Part shown: piece by piece, positions 8,557 to 17,183 of the stretch | Numbering within the stretch: the stretch's first letter is position 1 | Layout of the letters: every line of letters begins with the position of its first letter | Source of the DNA: Coriobacteriaceae bacterium AM113-163 | Lineage (GTDB): Bacteria > Actinomycetota > Coriobacteriia > Coriobacteriales > Coriobacteriaceae | Length of the DNA stretch: 64,000 nucleotides | Reading direction: 5' to 3' | Assembly: GCA_027673765.1 (NCBI GenBank) | Contig: JAQDWB010000006.1 | Span: 1-64,000, forward strand | Notes under the pieces: generated by a model | What the model saw: the letters and a program-made list of their open reading frames with translations, nothing else | Databases searched by the model: none | Told to the model about the DNA's origin: nothing | Program-made: the position numbers and the translations under genes

Positions 8557-9066
8557 TTAGCAGTCCGCACCCTGTGCGTGGACCGTGCGCTTTTCCCGAT
8601 ACATATTGTGGTCGGCGGCACGATATACATCGGCCAGCGTATTTCCAGCCGTCTCGACGGTCGCCACGCCAATCGATGCGCTGACCGTCAGGGCCTCATC
8701 GCTTACCGCGGCAAGACCGAGACGAAGATCCTGTTCCAGCCCGAGCGCAGACTCGTTGTCAGTATGGGGGCAAACCAGCAAAAACTCGTCGCCGCCAAGG
8801 CGCATCGGCAGATAATCCGCACCAGCCACCCGCCGCAGCACGGACGCCGTCCGTCGCAGCAGTTCATCCCCCATCTCGTGACCATAGATGTCGTTGGTCC
8901 GCTTGAGATAATTGCAGTCCAACATAATCACGCTCACGGGCAAGTCCTCGTTTACCAGGCTATCTCCGCGCGATTCAAGATAGTTGCGGTTGCGAAGCCC
9001 CGTCAGTTTATCTTGGTATGACAGCTCCTCGGCATGCTTGACCATCGATATGTTGTGCGTCGCCAC
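8557..9066 (-). CDS. GGDEF (diguanylate cyclase) domain, 3' part of a split sensor gene
   Basis: A 169-residue GGDEF domain that would make cyclic-di-GMP. The signature RLGGDEFLLV, the DKLTGLRNRNYLE start, and SIGVA are all present, so the active site looks intact. No RxxD inhibitory site is seen five residues before GGDEF. It lies in the same frame as the upstream sensor gene. Only an in-frame TAG (9103-9105) and 12 sense codons separate that gene's end from this GTG start. The natural product is therefore probably a single sensor-cyclase, now broken. No good ribosome site precedes the GTG. It may be a pseudogene remnant or be made by re-initiation or read-through. Confidence 0.8.
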   Translation of the reverse strand: MATHNISMVKHAEELSYQDKLTGLRNRNYLESRGDSLVNEDLPVSVIMLDCNYLKRTNDIYGHEMGDELLRRTASVLRRVAGADYLPMRLGGDEFLLVCPHTDNESALGLEQDLRLGLAAVSDEALTVSASIGVATVETAGNTLADVYRAADHNMYREKRTVHAQGADC

Positions 9067-9102
9067 GACGACCGACTCCAGCCGGCCTTGCTCATCGCGA
9101 TG

Positions 9103-10356
9103 CTAGGGGACAACCTGTAGCGAGTACCAAGCGCCTCGACAATCTCGCACCTCGGCAGCCAAGTACGGTACGCCCTCCATACGTTCACGAAGCGTACTTA
9201 TATCTACGAGCCCCACGACCGCTTCGCGGCTTTCGGGGCTCACGATATCCCGGCAGACCGTGTCCATAAAGTCATATGCCTCGCTGTGCTCGGCAAATAT
9301 CTTCGCTATCGCCGGCGACATATTGATCCCCTCGATCTCGAGGGTGTCGAGATGCAAAAGGAAGGTCGAATCGTAGATGGCGCTTATGGCATTGATAATG
9401 CCGAGCTGTTTATCCTTTTCGACCAAATTGCGGTGGTCAACGATATTTCGAGCCAACAGCACCACGACCCAAAACGCAAGGCTCACCAAGACGCCAGCAG
9501 CGACAAATGTGATCCTGCCAGACATGACCTCAGATTTGGGATACAGCGCAAACAGGCGGTAGTCCTTATACGCCGCACGCACGGCATACCAGGTAGCCCC
9601 CCGATATTCGACACGTGTTAGTCCTTCGTCTTTCCAGTCAATTCCACTATCGACGAGAAGTCGAGCAAGGGTTATATCGACGGTCGAATCGTTTGAAGAA
9701 ACGATTTGTGCATCGCGCATCACGAGCACCGTTGGGCTCTGATGGAATGTGTTGTTCACGAGCACGTCGGCGATCGTGTACGAATAATCATCGGCGGGCT
9801 CGGGCGCAAGCGATCGGTACCCCAGCGCTACGCCATCACCGTACGGAACGGCACTCACGGCAAAGTCGACATCGCGACGCTCAACGACGGTGGAGTAGGA
9901 CACCTTGGAGCCTCGATACATCGATACGACCGACGAACAGGCCAGCTCCTCTCGCCACAGCATCAGCGGATCGCGACCGCCGACATCGTAATGAGCGACC
10001 ATATGGCCGTCGCCGTCCATGACCAGCATTCCCGAAAGGTGCTCGGTATGGACGTACTCCTCGACACGATCATCGTTGACCTCAACGCGATCAGGCGGCA
10101 AGAACGTCGAAAACGACTCGACCGCGGCATCCAAATTGTGCGTCGCCTCGGTTTTTCTTCCTTGCTCATATCGGTCATATTTTTCGCAGGCGGCCTGTAA
10201 AAACACCATGGCTTCCCGGCCAAACCCAAGCGTCTTATCGAGGCAGCGATGCGTGCCGACCGTATACAGCAGGCCCAACAAGACAATGCTGGTCACAACG
10301 GCGACAGCCGCGGTAACTAAATGCTTTCGATGCAAGCGGCGCTCATCATTTGTCAT
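9103..10356 (-). CDS. Membrane sensor with extracellular domain and PAS-like domain, 5' part of split diguanylate cyclase
   Basis: 417 residues. There is an N-terminal helix (about 12-33), a large extracellular sensor region to about residue 275, a second helix (about 276-300), then a PAS-like segment ending GAWYSLQVVP at a TAG. Downstream in the same frame the sequence continues HRDEQGRLESVVVATHNIS into the GGDEF domain. That is the normal PAS-to-GGDEF linker. This is strong evidence for a nonsense mutation in one gene spanning 8557-10356. The start overlaps the stop of the upstream binding-protein gene by four bases (ATGA), so the two form one operon. Confidence 0.85.
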   Translation of the reverse strand: MTNDERRLHRKHLVTAAVAVVTSIVLLGLLYTVGTHRCLDKTLGFGREAMVFLQAACEKYDRYEQGRKTEATHNLDAAVESFSTFLPPDRVEVNDDRVEEYVHTEHLSGMLVMDGDGHMVAHYDVGGRDPLMLWREELACSSVVSMYRGSKVSYSTVVERRDVDFAVSAVPYGDGVALGYRSLAPEPADDYSYTIADVLVNNTFHQSPTVLVMRDAQIVSSNDSTVDITLARLLVDSGIDWKDEGLTRVEYRGATWYAVRAAYKDYRLFALYPKSEVMSGRITFVAAGVLVSLAFWVVVLLARNIVDHRNLVEKDKQLGIINAISAIYDSTFLLHLDTLEIEGINMSPAIAKIFAEHSEAYDFMDTVCRDIVSPESREAVVGLVDISTLRERMEGVPYLAAEVRDCRGAWYSLQVVP

Positions 10357-11225
10357 GATTCCGCTCCTTGCCTACCTGTCGTCGCCCCCGCCTTGTAACT
10401 GTCCACAATGCGCTCAATCGTGCCATCTCGGTCCATGTCGAACAGCACGGTATTGAGGTTTTTGACGTACTCCCCCTCATAGCTGTTCTCAAACGCAACG
10501 CCCAGGTCAACTGTCATAACGTTGTCGGCAAACACGCGATAAACACCGGGATACTGCGCGACGAGCCGGTCGAGCGATTGAACGTCCGCCATCCAACAGT
10601 CAACATAACCTTTGACCAGGGCAGCTTTGCAGAGTTCGGCAGAACCATACGATTTGATTTGCACATCCGGCGAGATCCCTAGGTCCCCGGCAAGCAATCG
10701 GCGTTCACTCACCGAACCCGCAATCACCGCAACGGTCTTGCTTCCATCGAGAGACGCCAAACCCTTGATACCACTCGTTTTCTTGGCGGCAACCGAGACT
10801 GTCACGGTTAGATACGGCTCGGTCCAGTAATAATCGTCTTCGCGATAACAGGGCGAATAGTCGCACCACAGACAATCGATATCGCCGTTTTTAAGCAGGC
10901 GATCGCGGTCATTCCAAGATATGTCGATGAATTGCGGCTTGATTCCCGCACGCTTGCAGGCCTCGCGGGCGATATCGATATCGATACCGGCGTAATCGCC
11001 CGCGATATCGGTATACACATAGGGATCGTTATCCGTAACGCCGATTTTGAGCACCGGGAGATCTTTATCGGCTTCGCTCGATGAGGTAAAGCTGCTTCGA
11101 ACGGTATACGTCAGGGCGACCGCACAAACGGCAACAAGGAGTATGAGCACGGACGAGACGATGGCGCCTCGTTTGATACGTCTGGGCACACGGCTCTTTT
11201 CATCGAAACAGCAGATAAGGTTCAT
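10353..11225 (-). CDS. Membrane-anchored extracellular solute-binding protein, family 3
   Basis: About 290 residues. A basic N terminus and one helix (AIVSSVLILLVAVCAVALTYTV) anchor a periplasmic-type type II binding fold. Recognisable stretches are LKIGVTDNDPYVYTDIAGDYAGIDIDIAREACKRAG (shortened here), DCLWCDYSPCYRED, and a second lobe ending in GTIERIVDSYKAG. No permease or ATPase genes are nearby. Together with the overlapping sensor/cyclase gene this suggests it presents a small ligand, perhaps an amino acid, to the signalling protein. The start ATG 11225 follows the terminator of the upstream gene, and the ribosome site is weak. Confidence 0.85.
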   Translation of the reverse strand: MNLICCFDEKSRVPRRIKRGAIVSSVLILLVAVCAVALTYTVRSSFTSSSEADKDLPVLKIGVTDNDPYVYTDIAGDYAGIDIDIAREACKRAGIKPQFIDISWNDRDRLLKNGDIDCLWCDYSPCYREDDYYWTEPYLTVTVSVAAKKTSGIKGLASLDGSKTVAVIAGSVSERRLLAGDLGISPDVQIKSYGSAELCKAALVKGYVDCWMADVQSLDRLVAQYPGVYRVFADNVMTVDLGVAFENSYEGEYVKNLNTVLFDMDRDGTIERIVDSYKAGATTGRQGAES

Positions 11226-11254
11226 TTTATTACCAGGGGGCCAGTGCAACAGCG

Positions 11255-11288
11255 AAAAAAGCGCCTTGCCCAAGACGGGCAAGGCGCC
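11255..11288 (-). terminator. Terminator upstream of the binding-protein gene
   Basis: GCGCCTTGCCC/GGGCAAGGCGC stem followed on the minus strand by TTTTTT. It lies just after the purB 3'-end duplicate, so it is probably the ancestral purB terminator. Confidence 0.9.
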
Positions 11289-11330
11289 AATGGTTGAAAT
11301 GTATCCGCAAACGGTCGAATTAGGTCAACC

Positions 11331-11383
11331 CTACTCGAAGCTCAGCTGCTCCAGGCGATCGAAGACTGTGTCGATGCGGGTGA
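11331..11383 (-). pseudogene. Duplicated 3' end of purB
   Basis: The 40 bases at 11344-11383 are identical to 15055-15094 inside purB. In frame they encode TRIDTVFDRLEQL followed by SFE and a stop, against TRIDTVFDRLEQLEF-stop in purB. This is a purB C-terminal fragment without a gene. It lies 13 bases beyond the stop of the Big_2 protein, so that gene is bracketed by purB 3' ends. Confidence 0.9.
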
Positions 11384-11396
11384 CGAGCGGGGTACC

Positions 11397-14300
11397 CTAA
11401 CGCTTGAAACGTTTACGCATAAGAGCGAAAGCGATCAGCGCAACGCCTGCGACAGTAGCAATAAAGGCAACCGCAAGGGCCTGGTCGCCCGTATTGGCGA
11501 GCGCGCCCTTAGTAGCCTTAACAGACTTTTTGGTCACCTTAGTCGTCGTCTGCTGACTAGGCTGGGACGGCGTCACGGGCTGCGTAGGCTGAACCGGCTC
11601 ACCATTGGCCTCCTCGCCTGTCACCACGTACGTCGAGAAGTGGCTCGTGCGGAAGCAAAGGTAGTCGCCCTCGGTCCACGTATCCATAGCCTGAGTGGAA
11701 CCATCCTCGGCAACGTAGAGCACCTTGAGATTGGTGAGCGCCTTCATGGCTGCGGTCATCTTGACACGAACGATGAAGGACATGCCATCGAAGTCCTCGA
11801 TAACCTCGCCATTCTTGAGAAGCTTGATATCGAGCTTCTCGGCAACCTTGGTAGCCCCCTGCTCAAGGCCGGAAATCGTAGCATTGGCGGCGTCGGTAAG
11901 ATTTGTCGGCTCCTCGACCACAAGAGAGATGCTGTTGTTCTGGGCAATGCCGGCAGCGGCATTGTTCTCGGCGCTTACGCTAACGTCCGTTCCGTCGCTA
12001 CCCGCAACGCCCGCAATGGTCCTCGCCGCTACAGTAACGGTACAGGTCATTGTTTTGTCACCACAGGTGACGGTGATCGTGGCGGTACCGGCCTTAAGCG
12101 GCGTCACGACGCCGTCTTTGACCGTAGCGATCGACGAGTCGCTGGAGGTCCAGCTCACCGTCGTATCGTCTGCATCGGCAGGACTCACCGTTGCGGAGAG
12201 CTTTGCGGAGGCATCACCGACGGTAAAGGACAGGCTCGTCTTGTCGAGCTCGACTTTCTGGACGGGGTTGGTCACGGTCACCGAGACGGTTTGGGAGAGC
12301 GACTCTGCAGTGATGACAAATGAGCCAGAACCGGTCTTGAGGGCGGTAACGGTGTAGGAGCCATCGCCGTTGTCGACAACCTTAAACGCCTTCGAAGCGC
12401 CCGTGTCATCCAGAGCAAGCTTGGTCTCGTCGACCTCACCCGCAAGGGCTCCAACAAGAGAAATCTTCACGGTGCCCTCTTCGCCCTTCTTAAGGTTAAG
12501 AGCGGTCTGGTCGACCGTAAGGTTCGTTGCGGGATTAGAGACGGTCACCGCGCAATCCTGAGAATAGACGCCGTCTTCAGTCGAAACGGTGATGGTTGCG
12601 GCGCCCTTGGAGACAGCCGTCACCTTTCCGGTTTGATCGACCGTAGCGACGCTCTCATTGCTGGACTTCCAAACAACTGTCTGGTTAGCCTCCGCGGGAA
12701 CGACCGCCGCCTTAAGCTGCTCGGTTGCAGCGCCCGCAAGCGCGACCTTCTGCTTATCGAGCGTGATGCCCGTAGCAGGCTGAATAACGGTCACCTTGCA
12801 CGTGGCGCTATACTCGCCGTCCTCAGTGGTAACGGTGATCGTGGCAGCACCGGCCTTGACCGGGGTCACGACGCCGTCCGCAACCGTGACGACCTCTGGG
12901 TCGCTCGAAGACCAGGACACATTCTTATTCGTTGCATTGTTGGGCTCAACCGTTGCGGTCAACGTCGAGGGCTCACCGCCCACAGCAAGCTTAAGATTCG
13001 ACGCGCTGAGGCTGACGCCCGAGACCTTTACGACCGGACTGGTTACCGTGATTGTATCCGTGGTTGCAGAGACCCCATCAACCGTTGCCGTGATCGTGGC
13101 ATCACCGTCACCGACAGCGGTAACAAGACCGTTAGCGTCGACGGTAAGGACGCTCTCGTTGGAAGAGGACCAAACAACCTGGCTGGCCTTGTCATCAGGG
13201 GAGACCTTTGCCTTCAGCTGCTGAGTCGTGCCTTTATCCATGGAGGTTGAGTAGCTGTCCGCAATGGAAACCGCAGTCTTTGCAGGCTCCTCGCCAGGCT
13301 TGACAACATGAACGGTCATCGTGTCGCAGAGACGACCACCCAAGTACATTGAAACCGTTGCATCGCCGTAACTATGAGGCACTAAATACCCCAAGTAACT
13401 GCCACCACTAAACATCGGTCCTTTTACCTCGAGGACATCGGGATTATCTGAAGTGAAAGAATACTTTGCGCCGGCATAGGAGTCCATCAATTCCTCAGCG
13501 CTTTTGCTCAGCACGCCCTTTGGATATTCAAACCCCCTGTCACATTCCAGCCAAAGCCAATCTTTGGATATACTATCTGAACTGACCTCACAGGGAAATG
13601 TATAATCGCTCGACACAAACTTAGCCTTCGAAAGGCTCACTTCCGCAGGGTCGACAACCTTTATCTCAAAGGGATGGTCATTGCCAAGGCCATCACGAGC
13701 ATGAGCCTTAACGGTGCCAGGCTTTATTGCCTTAAACGAGTTTTCACCATCGATAAGCTCAACGACATCGTTGCTTTCCAGAGAATAGGTTACAGCGCCA
13801 AAGTCCGCACCCCAATGTGCGCGCTGGCATGCCTTCAGTACTTCATTTGGAGAAACGTTGAGAATGGCAGTCAGATAATAGCTGTCCCCAACCAGCATCT
13901 TTTGCTTTTTGTTCCCACGCTCATTGAATCCGGGCTCCTGATTCTCGGTTACAACATCACATAGCTTCTTCGTCTCAACTTCACCGTTGCAATAGTCGAC
14001 AAGAACCTTGGCCTCTTTAGCATCTTTCGACAACGCCTCGAGTTGCAAAGAAGCGCTTAGCTCGGAAGTTCCATATGATGAATAATTCGAATTCACCCTT
14101 GCCTGGACTTTGGAATCCTTTGAGGGGTCTTCCTTAATAACAAAATATGTGGCCGCACGGCTCTCGTCCACGGGACGAACGTCAACTCTCCCCTCTAGTA
14201 ATGCATAATGCGTGTTCCCGCATTTTTGCGGACAATCATCCGTGTAACCCAGCGTTGCGGTGTTTGTCGTCGCACCAGATTGGTCGTAAGAAACGAAACT

Positions 14301-14747
14301 GACCTTAATTGGATTGACTTTAGCCACACTTTTAATCTTAAGAGAACCGTTTAAACTCTCGTCGGTCTTGCTCTTCAGGGTTATAGTCGTTGTGCCAACT
14401 TTGGTGGGGCTAATTGTCAATACCCAACTATGTGACTCATAACTTACCTTAGCGATATCCTCGTCAGACGATGTGATATCGATATCGCTAGGGTCAATGT
14501 GCGCCCATTCGTGATTTTTATTAAAAAAGGAAAGCCTTCCTTTCACCGTCTGTCCAACAGCGACATCAAATTCTGACCACACATCGCCTGTAGACGAATC
14601 GTATGGGAGAAACGATGCACCCATGGAACCGTCCTGCGACTCCAGCATGACAGCATCCGCATGCGGGGCGGCCACCGTCAGCCCAAACGTTGCCGCCGTT
14701 AAAGCAACACAGATGCCTGCGGCCATCCTCCAAAGCCCTTTTCTCAT
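11397..14747 (-). CDS. Large sortase-anchored surface protein with Big_2 Ig-like repeats
   Basis: About 1116 residues. A signal peptide ends near AAPHADA. The N-terminal ~450 residues are unassigned and AT-richer. At least four bacterial Ig-like (Big_2) repeats then follow, each with a WSSSNESV or WTSSDSSI core and GxATITVT ends, plus one variant copy. The C terminus has a spacer rich in Pro/Gln/Thr, a sortase-type motif LANTG (Ala in place of the usual Pro), a hydrophobic helix and RKRFKR. It is likely a cell-wall adhesin. The start ATG 14747 gives a clean signal peptide; a GTG 15 codons upstream is the alternative. It lies between purB and a duplicated purB 3' end, suggesting acquisition as a cargo gene. 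Confidence 0.88.
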   Translation of the reverse strand: MRKGLWRMAAGICVALTAATFGLTVAAPHADAVMLESQDGSMGASFLPYDSSTGDVWSEFDVAVGQTVKGRLSFFNKNHEWAHIDPSDIDITSSDEDIAKVSYESHSWVLTISPTKVGTTTITLKSKTDESLNGSLKIKSVAKVNPIKVSFVSYDQSGATTNTATLGYTDDCPQKCGNTHYALLEGRVDVRPVDESRAATYFVIKEDPSKDSKVQARVNSNYSSYGTSELSASLQLEALSKDAKEAKVLVDYCNGEVETKKLCDVVTENQEPGFNERGNKKQKMLVGDSYYLTAILNVSPNEVLKACQRAHWGADFGAVTYSLESNDVVELIDGENSFKAIKPGTVKAHARDGLGNDHPFEIKVVDPAEVSLSKAKFVSSDYTFPCEVSSDSISKDWLWLECDRGFEYPKGVLSKSAEELMDSYAGAKYSFTSDNPDVLEVKGPMFSGGSYLGYLVPHSYGDATVSMYLGGRLCDTMTVHVVKPGEEPAKTAVSIADSYSTSMDKGTTQQLKAKVSPDDKASQVVWSSSNESVLTVDANGLVTAVGDGDATITATVDGVSATTDTITVTSPVVKVSGVSLSASNLKLAVGGEPSTLTATVEPNNATNKNVSWSSSDPEVVTVADGVVTPVKAGAATITVTTEDGEYSATCKVTVIQPATGITLDKQKVALAGAATEQLKAAVVPAEANQTVVWKSSNESVATVDQTGKVTAVSKGAATITVSTEDGVYSQDCAVTVSNPATNLTVDQTALNLKKGEEGTVKISLVGALAGEVDETKLALDDTGASKAFKVVDNGDGSYTVTALKTGSGSFVITAESLSQTVSVTVTNPVQKVELDKTSLSFTVGDASAKLSATVSPADADDTTVSWTSSDSSIATVKDGVVTPLKAGTATITVTCGDKTMTCTVTVAARTIAGVAGSDGTDVSVSAENNAAAGIAQNNSISLVVEEPTNLTDAANATISGLEQGATKVAEKLDIKLLKNGEVIEDFDGMSFIVRVKMTAAMKALTNLKVLYVAEDGSTQAMDTWTEGDYLCFRTSHFSTYVVTGEEANGEPVQPTQPVTPSQPSQQTTTKVTKKSVKATKGALANTGDQALAVAFIATVAGVALIAFALMRKRFKR

Positions 14748-14935
14748 TCCCCTAAGTCCAATCTCTCGTGAAAAAATGCAGCATTCTCCCACACATTAAA
14801 ATTGGCTTAAGGATACCCCCCCCCGACTGAGACTGGCAAGCTAGTGTTTGTCGGAAGAGTCAAATTGTCGGCAAGCGATGCTCCCGCATCATAAAATCGC
14901 CTGTTGAAGTGAAGCTTTCCCGACACTCTCACGCA

Positions 14936-14972
14936 AAAGCCCCGTTGGCAAAACGGGTTACCAACGGGGCTT
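14936..14972 (-). terminator. purB terminator
   Basis: AAGCCCCGTTGG/CCAACGGGGCTT stem with TTTTGCG following on the minus strand. It belongs to the inserted side of the purB junction. Confidence 0.85.
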
Positions 14973-15044
14973 GGGCTAGAAGGTCATACATCAACTGGGA
15001 CCAAAAGAAAACTAATTGGTTTGATTGCGTCCCAAATCGGTCAA

Positions 15045-16388
15045 TTAGAACTCGAGCTGCTCCAGGCGATCGAAGACTGTGTCGATGCGGGTGAGGAAGT
15101 CCCACGGATCAAAGATCTCGTCGAGCTTCTCCTGGCTGACGGTGCAGCGCGGATCGGCCTCGAGGCGCTCCTTAAAGGTGGGGCCGGAGACACAATCCTG
15201 CACCTCGTGCCAGGTAGCCATGGCGTTTTCCTGCACGATAGCATAGGCATCCTCGCGGGTGATGCCCGTATCGACGAGGGCCAGCAGGACCTTGGAGGAG
15301 AAGATGAGGCCGCGAGTCTTGTTGAGGTTGGCCATCATGCGAGCCGGATACAGCTGCAAGCCGTCGATAACACGAATGAGGCACTGGAACATATGGTCAA
15401 GCGCGATGAAGCTATCTGCCTGGGCGACGCGCTCGGCAGAGGAGTGCGAAATGTCGCGCTCGTGCCACAGAGCGACGTTGTCAAAGGCGACCTGGGCGTT
15501 GGACTTCACGACGCGCGACAGGCCGCAGACCTTCTCCATGGTGATGGGGTTGCGCTTGTGCGGCATGGCGGAGCTGCCCTTTTGGCCCTTGCGGAAGGGC
15601 TCCTCGGCCTCGAGCGTATCGGTCTTCTGCAGGTTGCGGACCTCGGTCGCGATGCGCTCGCAGGTGGCCGCCGTAGTGGCAAGCACGCCGGCAAGGTAGG
15701 CATGGTGATCGCGGCTGATGACCTGCGTGGACAGCGGATCGTGGACCAGGCCCAGGTGCTCGCAGACGTACTCCTCGACGAACGGCTCGATGGAGCTGTA
15801 GGTGCCGACGGCACCGGAGATGGCACCGAAGGCAACATTCTTGCGAGCGTCCTCAAGACGATCGAGATCGCGCTTGAGCTCCCACGCCCAAGAGCCGAAC
15901 TTCATACCGAAGGTCATCGGCTCGGCATGAATGCCGTGGGTGCGGCCGGCGCAGAGCGTATTGCGCTCCTCGAAGGCGCGGCGCTTGCAGATCACGCCGA
16001 GCTTCTTGACGTCCTCGATAATCAGGTCACACGCCTGAGTAAGCTGATAGCACAGAGCCGTATCACCCAGGTCGGAGCTGGTCATACCGTAGTGAACCCA
16101 GCGGCTAGGCTTGGGCTCGCCCTCGGGAACATCGGCGTCGATATATTCCTTCATGTTGGTCAGGAAGGCGATGACATCGTGGCGCGTGACCTCCTCGATC
16201 TCGTCAACCTTCGCCTTCTCAAAGTTGGCGTGGTCGCGAATCCACTGGGCCTCTTCTTTGGAAATACCGATCTTGCCGAGCTCCGCCTGAGCCTCGCAGG
16301 CCAGGACCTCAATCTCCTGCCAAATGGCGTACTTGTTCTCGAGGGAGAAGATGTGTCCCATCTCCGGGCGGGTATAGCGATCGATCAT
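15045..16388 (-). CDS. purB: Adenylosuccinate lyase
   Basis: Cytoplasmic enzyme cleaving SAICAR to AICAR and adenylosuccinate to AMP. About 447 residues. The family signature GSSAMPHKRNPI carries the flexible catalytic loop, and TSSDLGDTA and AGRTHGIHAEP are substrate-site segments. The start is ATG 16388 (MIDRYTRPEMGHIF) with AAAGGAG upstream. The last 13-14 codons recur as a 40-base perfect repeat at 11344-11383, so the present 3' end may have been supplied by an integrated segment. The encoded C terminus ends EQLEF, against EQLSFE in the remnant. Confidence 0.97.
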   Translation of the reverse strand: MIDRYTRPEMGHIFSLENKYAIWQEIEVLACEAQAELGKIGISKEEAQWIRDHANFEKAKVDEIEEVTRHDVIAFLTNMKEYIDADVPEGEPKPSRWVHYGMTSSDLGDTALCYQLTQACDLIIEDVKKLGVICKRRAFEERNTLCAGRTHGIHAEPMTFGMKFGSWAWELKRDLDRLEDARKNVAFGAISGAVGTYSSIEPFVEEYVCEHLGLVHDPLSTQVISRDHHAYLAGVLATTAATCERIATEVRNLQKTDTLEAEEPFRKGQKGSSAMPHKRNPITMEKVCGLSRVVKSNAQVAFDNVALWHERDISHSSAERVAQADSFIALDHMFQCLIRVIDGLQLYPARMMANLNKTRGLIFSSKVLLALVDTGITREDAYAIVQENAMATWHEVQDCVSGPTFKERLEADPRCTVSQEKLDEIFDPWDFLTRIDTVFDRLEQLEF

Positions 16389-16496
16389 AGCGGCTCCTTT
16401 TTGGCTATTGGCACGTTGGTCGTAACCCAACCATTGTACCGTGCGCGGGTGCGAGTATGGGCTGCAGGCATTAACCTAACATTTTGCCGCAAGAGC

Positions 16497-16760
16497 GGCC
16501 ATGAGGACGTCCGCGTATTTGCTTTGCAAATACGCGCCGGCTTCAGGCGAGCCCCTCGGCTTCACGAAGCCGCGGGGGGACTTTGTTGAGTCCGCCGTCC
16601 CCATGTCTCCCGTGCTCGATGGAGCGGACAACGGGACATCCGCGTATTTGCTTCGCAAATCCGCACCGGCTGCGGTCGCCTATCGACGACCTTGCCTGCT
16701 CGCTATAAACGCTTCGCGTTTATTTAACGCTCGCACCCTGGCGGGTTCGAGTCCCGGCAC
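16497..16760 (-). repeat. tRNA-associated hairpin module (tRNA-Gly copy) with internal direct repeats
   Basis: A 423-base gap between purB and tRNA-Gly is filled by hairpins. Two near-copies of a unit starting GGACRTCCGCGTATTTGC lie at 16505-16549 and 16634-16680. A CGCGTATTTGC/GCAAATACGCG palindrome (16512-16536), an ATAAACGC/GCGTTTAT hairpin (about 16703-16722) and an inverted T-arm GGGTTCGAGTCCCG (about 16743-16756) are also present. A direct copy of the tRNA-Gly 3' end (TGGAGCGGACAACGGGAC, 16620-16637; 17 of 18 match) sits inside. Confidence 0.7.
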
Positions 16761-16766
16761 TTTATT

Positions 16767-16801
16767 GAAAAAAGCACGGCACCGTGATGGTACCGTGCTT
16801 G
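16767..16801 (-). terminator. tRNA-Gly terminator
   Basis: AAGCACGG-ACC/GGT-CCGTGCTT hairpin followed on the minus strand by TTTTTT. Confidence 0.85.
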
Positions 16802-16811
16802 TGCTTTTTAC

Positions 16812-16886
16812 TGGAGCGGGCAACGGGACTCGAACCCGCGAGTGTCAGCTTGGGAAGCTGATGCCTTACCACTTGGCGATGCCCGC
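16812..16886 (-). tRNA. tRNA-Gly (CCC)
   Basis: A 75-base tRNA with encoded CCA. Acceptor stem GCGGGCA/TGCCCGC, anticodon loop TTCCCAA reading CCC, T-loop GGTTCGAGTCC. Confidence 0.97.
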
Positions 16887-16899
16887 TTGTGTGTTGGCT

Positions 16900-16929
16900 A
16901 GTATAACGCGGTTGTCTTGTTCGATACAA
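16900..16929 (-). promoter_or_regulatory. Promoter of tRNA-Gly
   Basis: On the minus strand TTGTAT (16924-16929) and TATACT (16900-16905) are separated by 18 bases, 13 bases upstream of the tRNA. Confidence 0.65.
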
Positions 16930-17057
16930 GGGTGTCGATGCTTGTTTTAGCTGTGGAGAATCGTTTGAAAACTACGCCAATTGTGGAGATGAGGACCTTT
17001 GTCTTTCTTTCCTTACTATCTTTTACCTGCGCCTTTATCTGATTGTTGTATTTGAGC

Positions 17058-17120
17058 CCGGTTTGTCAGAAATCGGGCAAGCTTTTGGTCAGCTTCTGGT
17101 ACTTACCCGCATGAACCATG
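17058..17120 (+). promoter_or_regulatory. Repeated 11-bp-phased motif upstream of the adhesin gene
   Basis: Contains CAAGCTTTTGGTCAGC followed by TTCTGGT, that is TTTTGGT/TTCTGGT repeated at 11-base spacing, then CGCATGAA. A clearly homologous stretch lies at 55008-55075 upstream of rpsF. One-helical-turn spacing suits an operator for a tandem-binding regulator, but this is inference. Confidence 0.45.
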
Positions 17121-17183
17121 GCGGTAGCCTCATCCCAAGCGCCGCGGCCTCCCCGTGCGGCGCACGAGGGATAAGGAGCAGCC

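Noticed and set aside
11225..11282. Longer binding-protein start at TTG 11282
   Set aside because: The added codons fall on the terminator hairpin of the upstream gene.
16501..16950. 149-codon frame across the tRNA-Gly region
   Set aside because: Runs through a tRNA and palindromic repeats.
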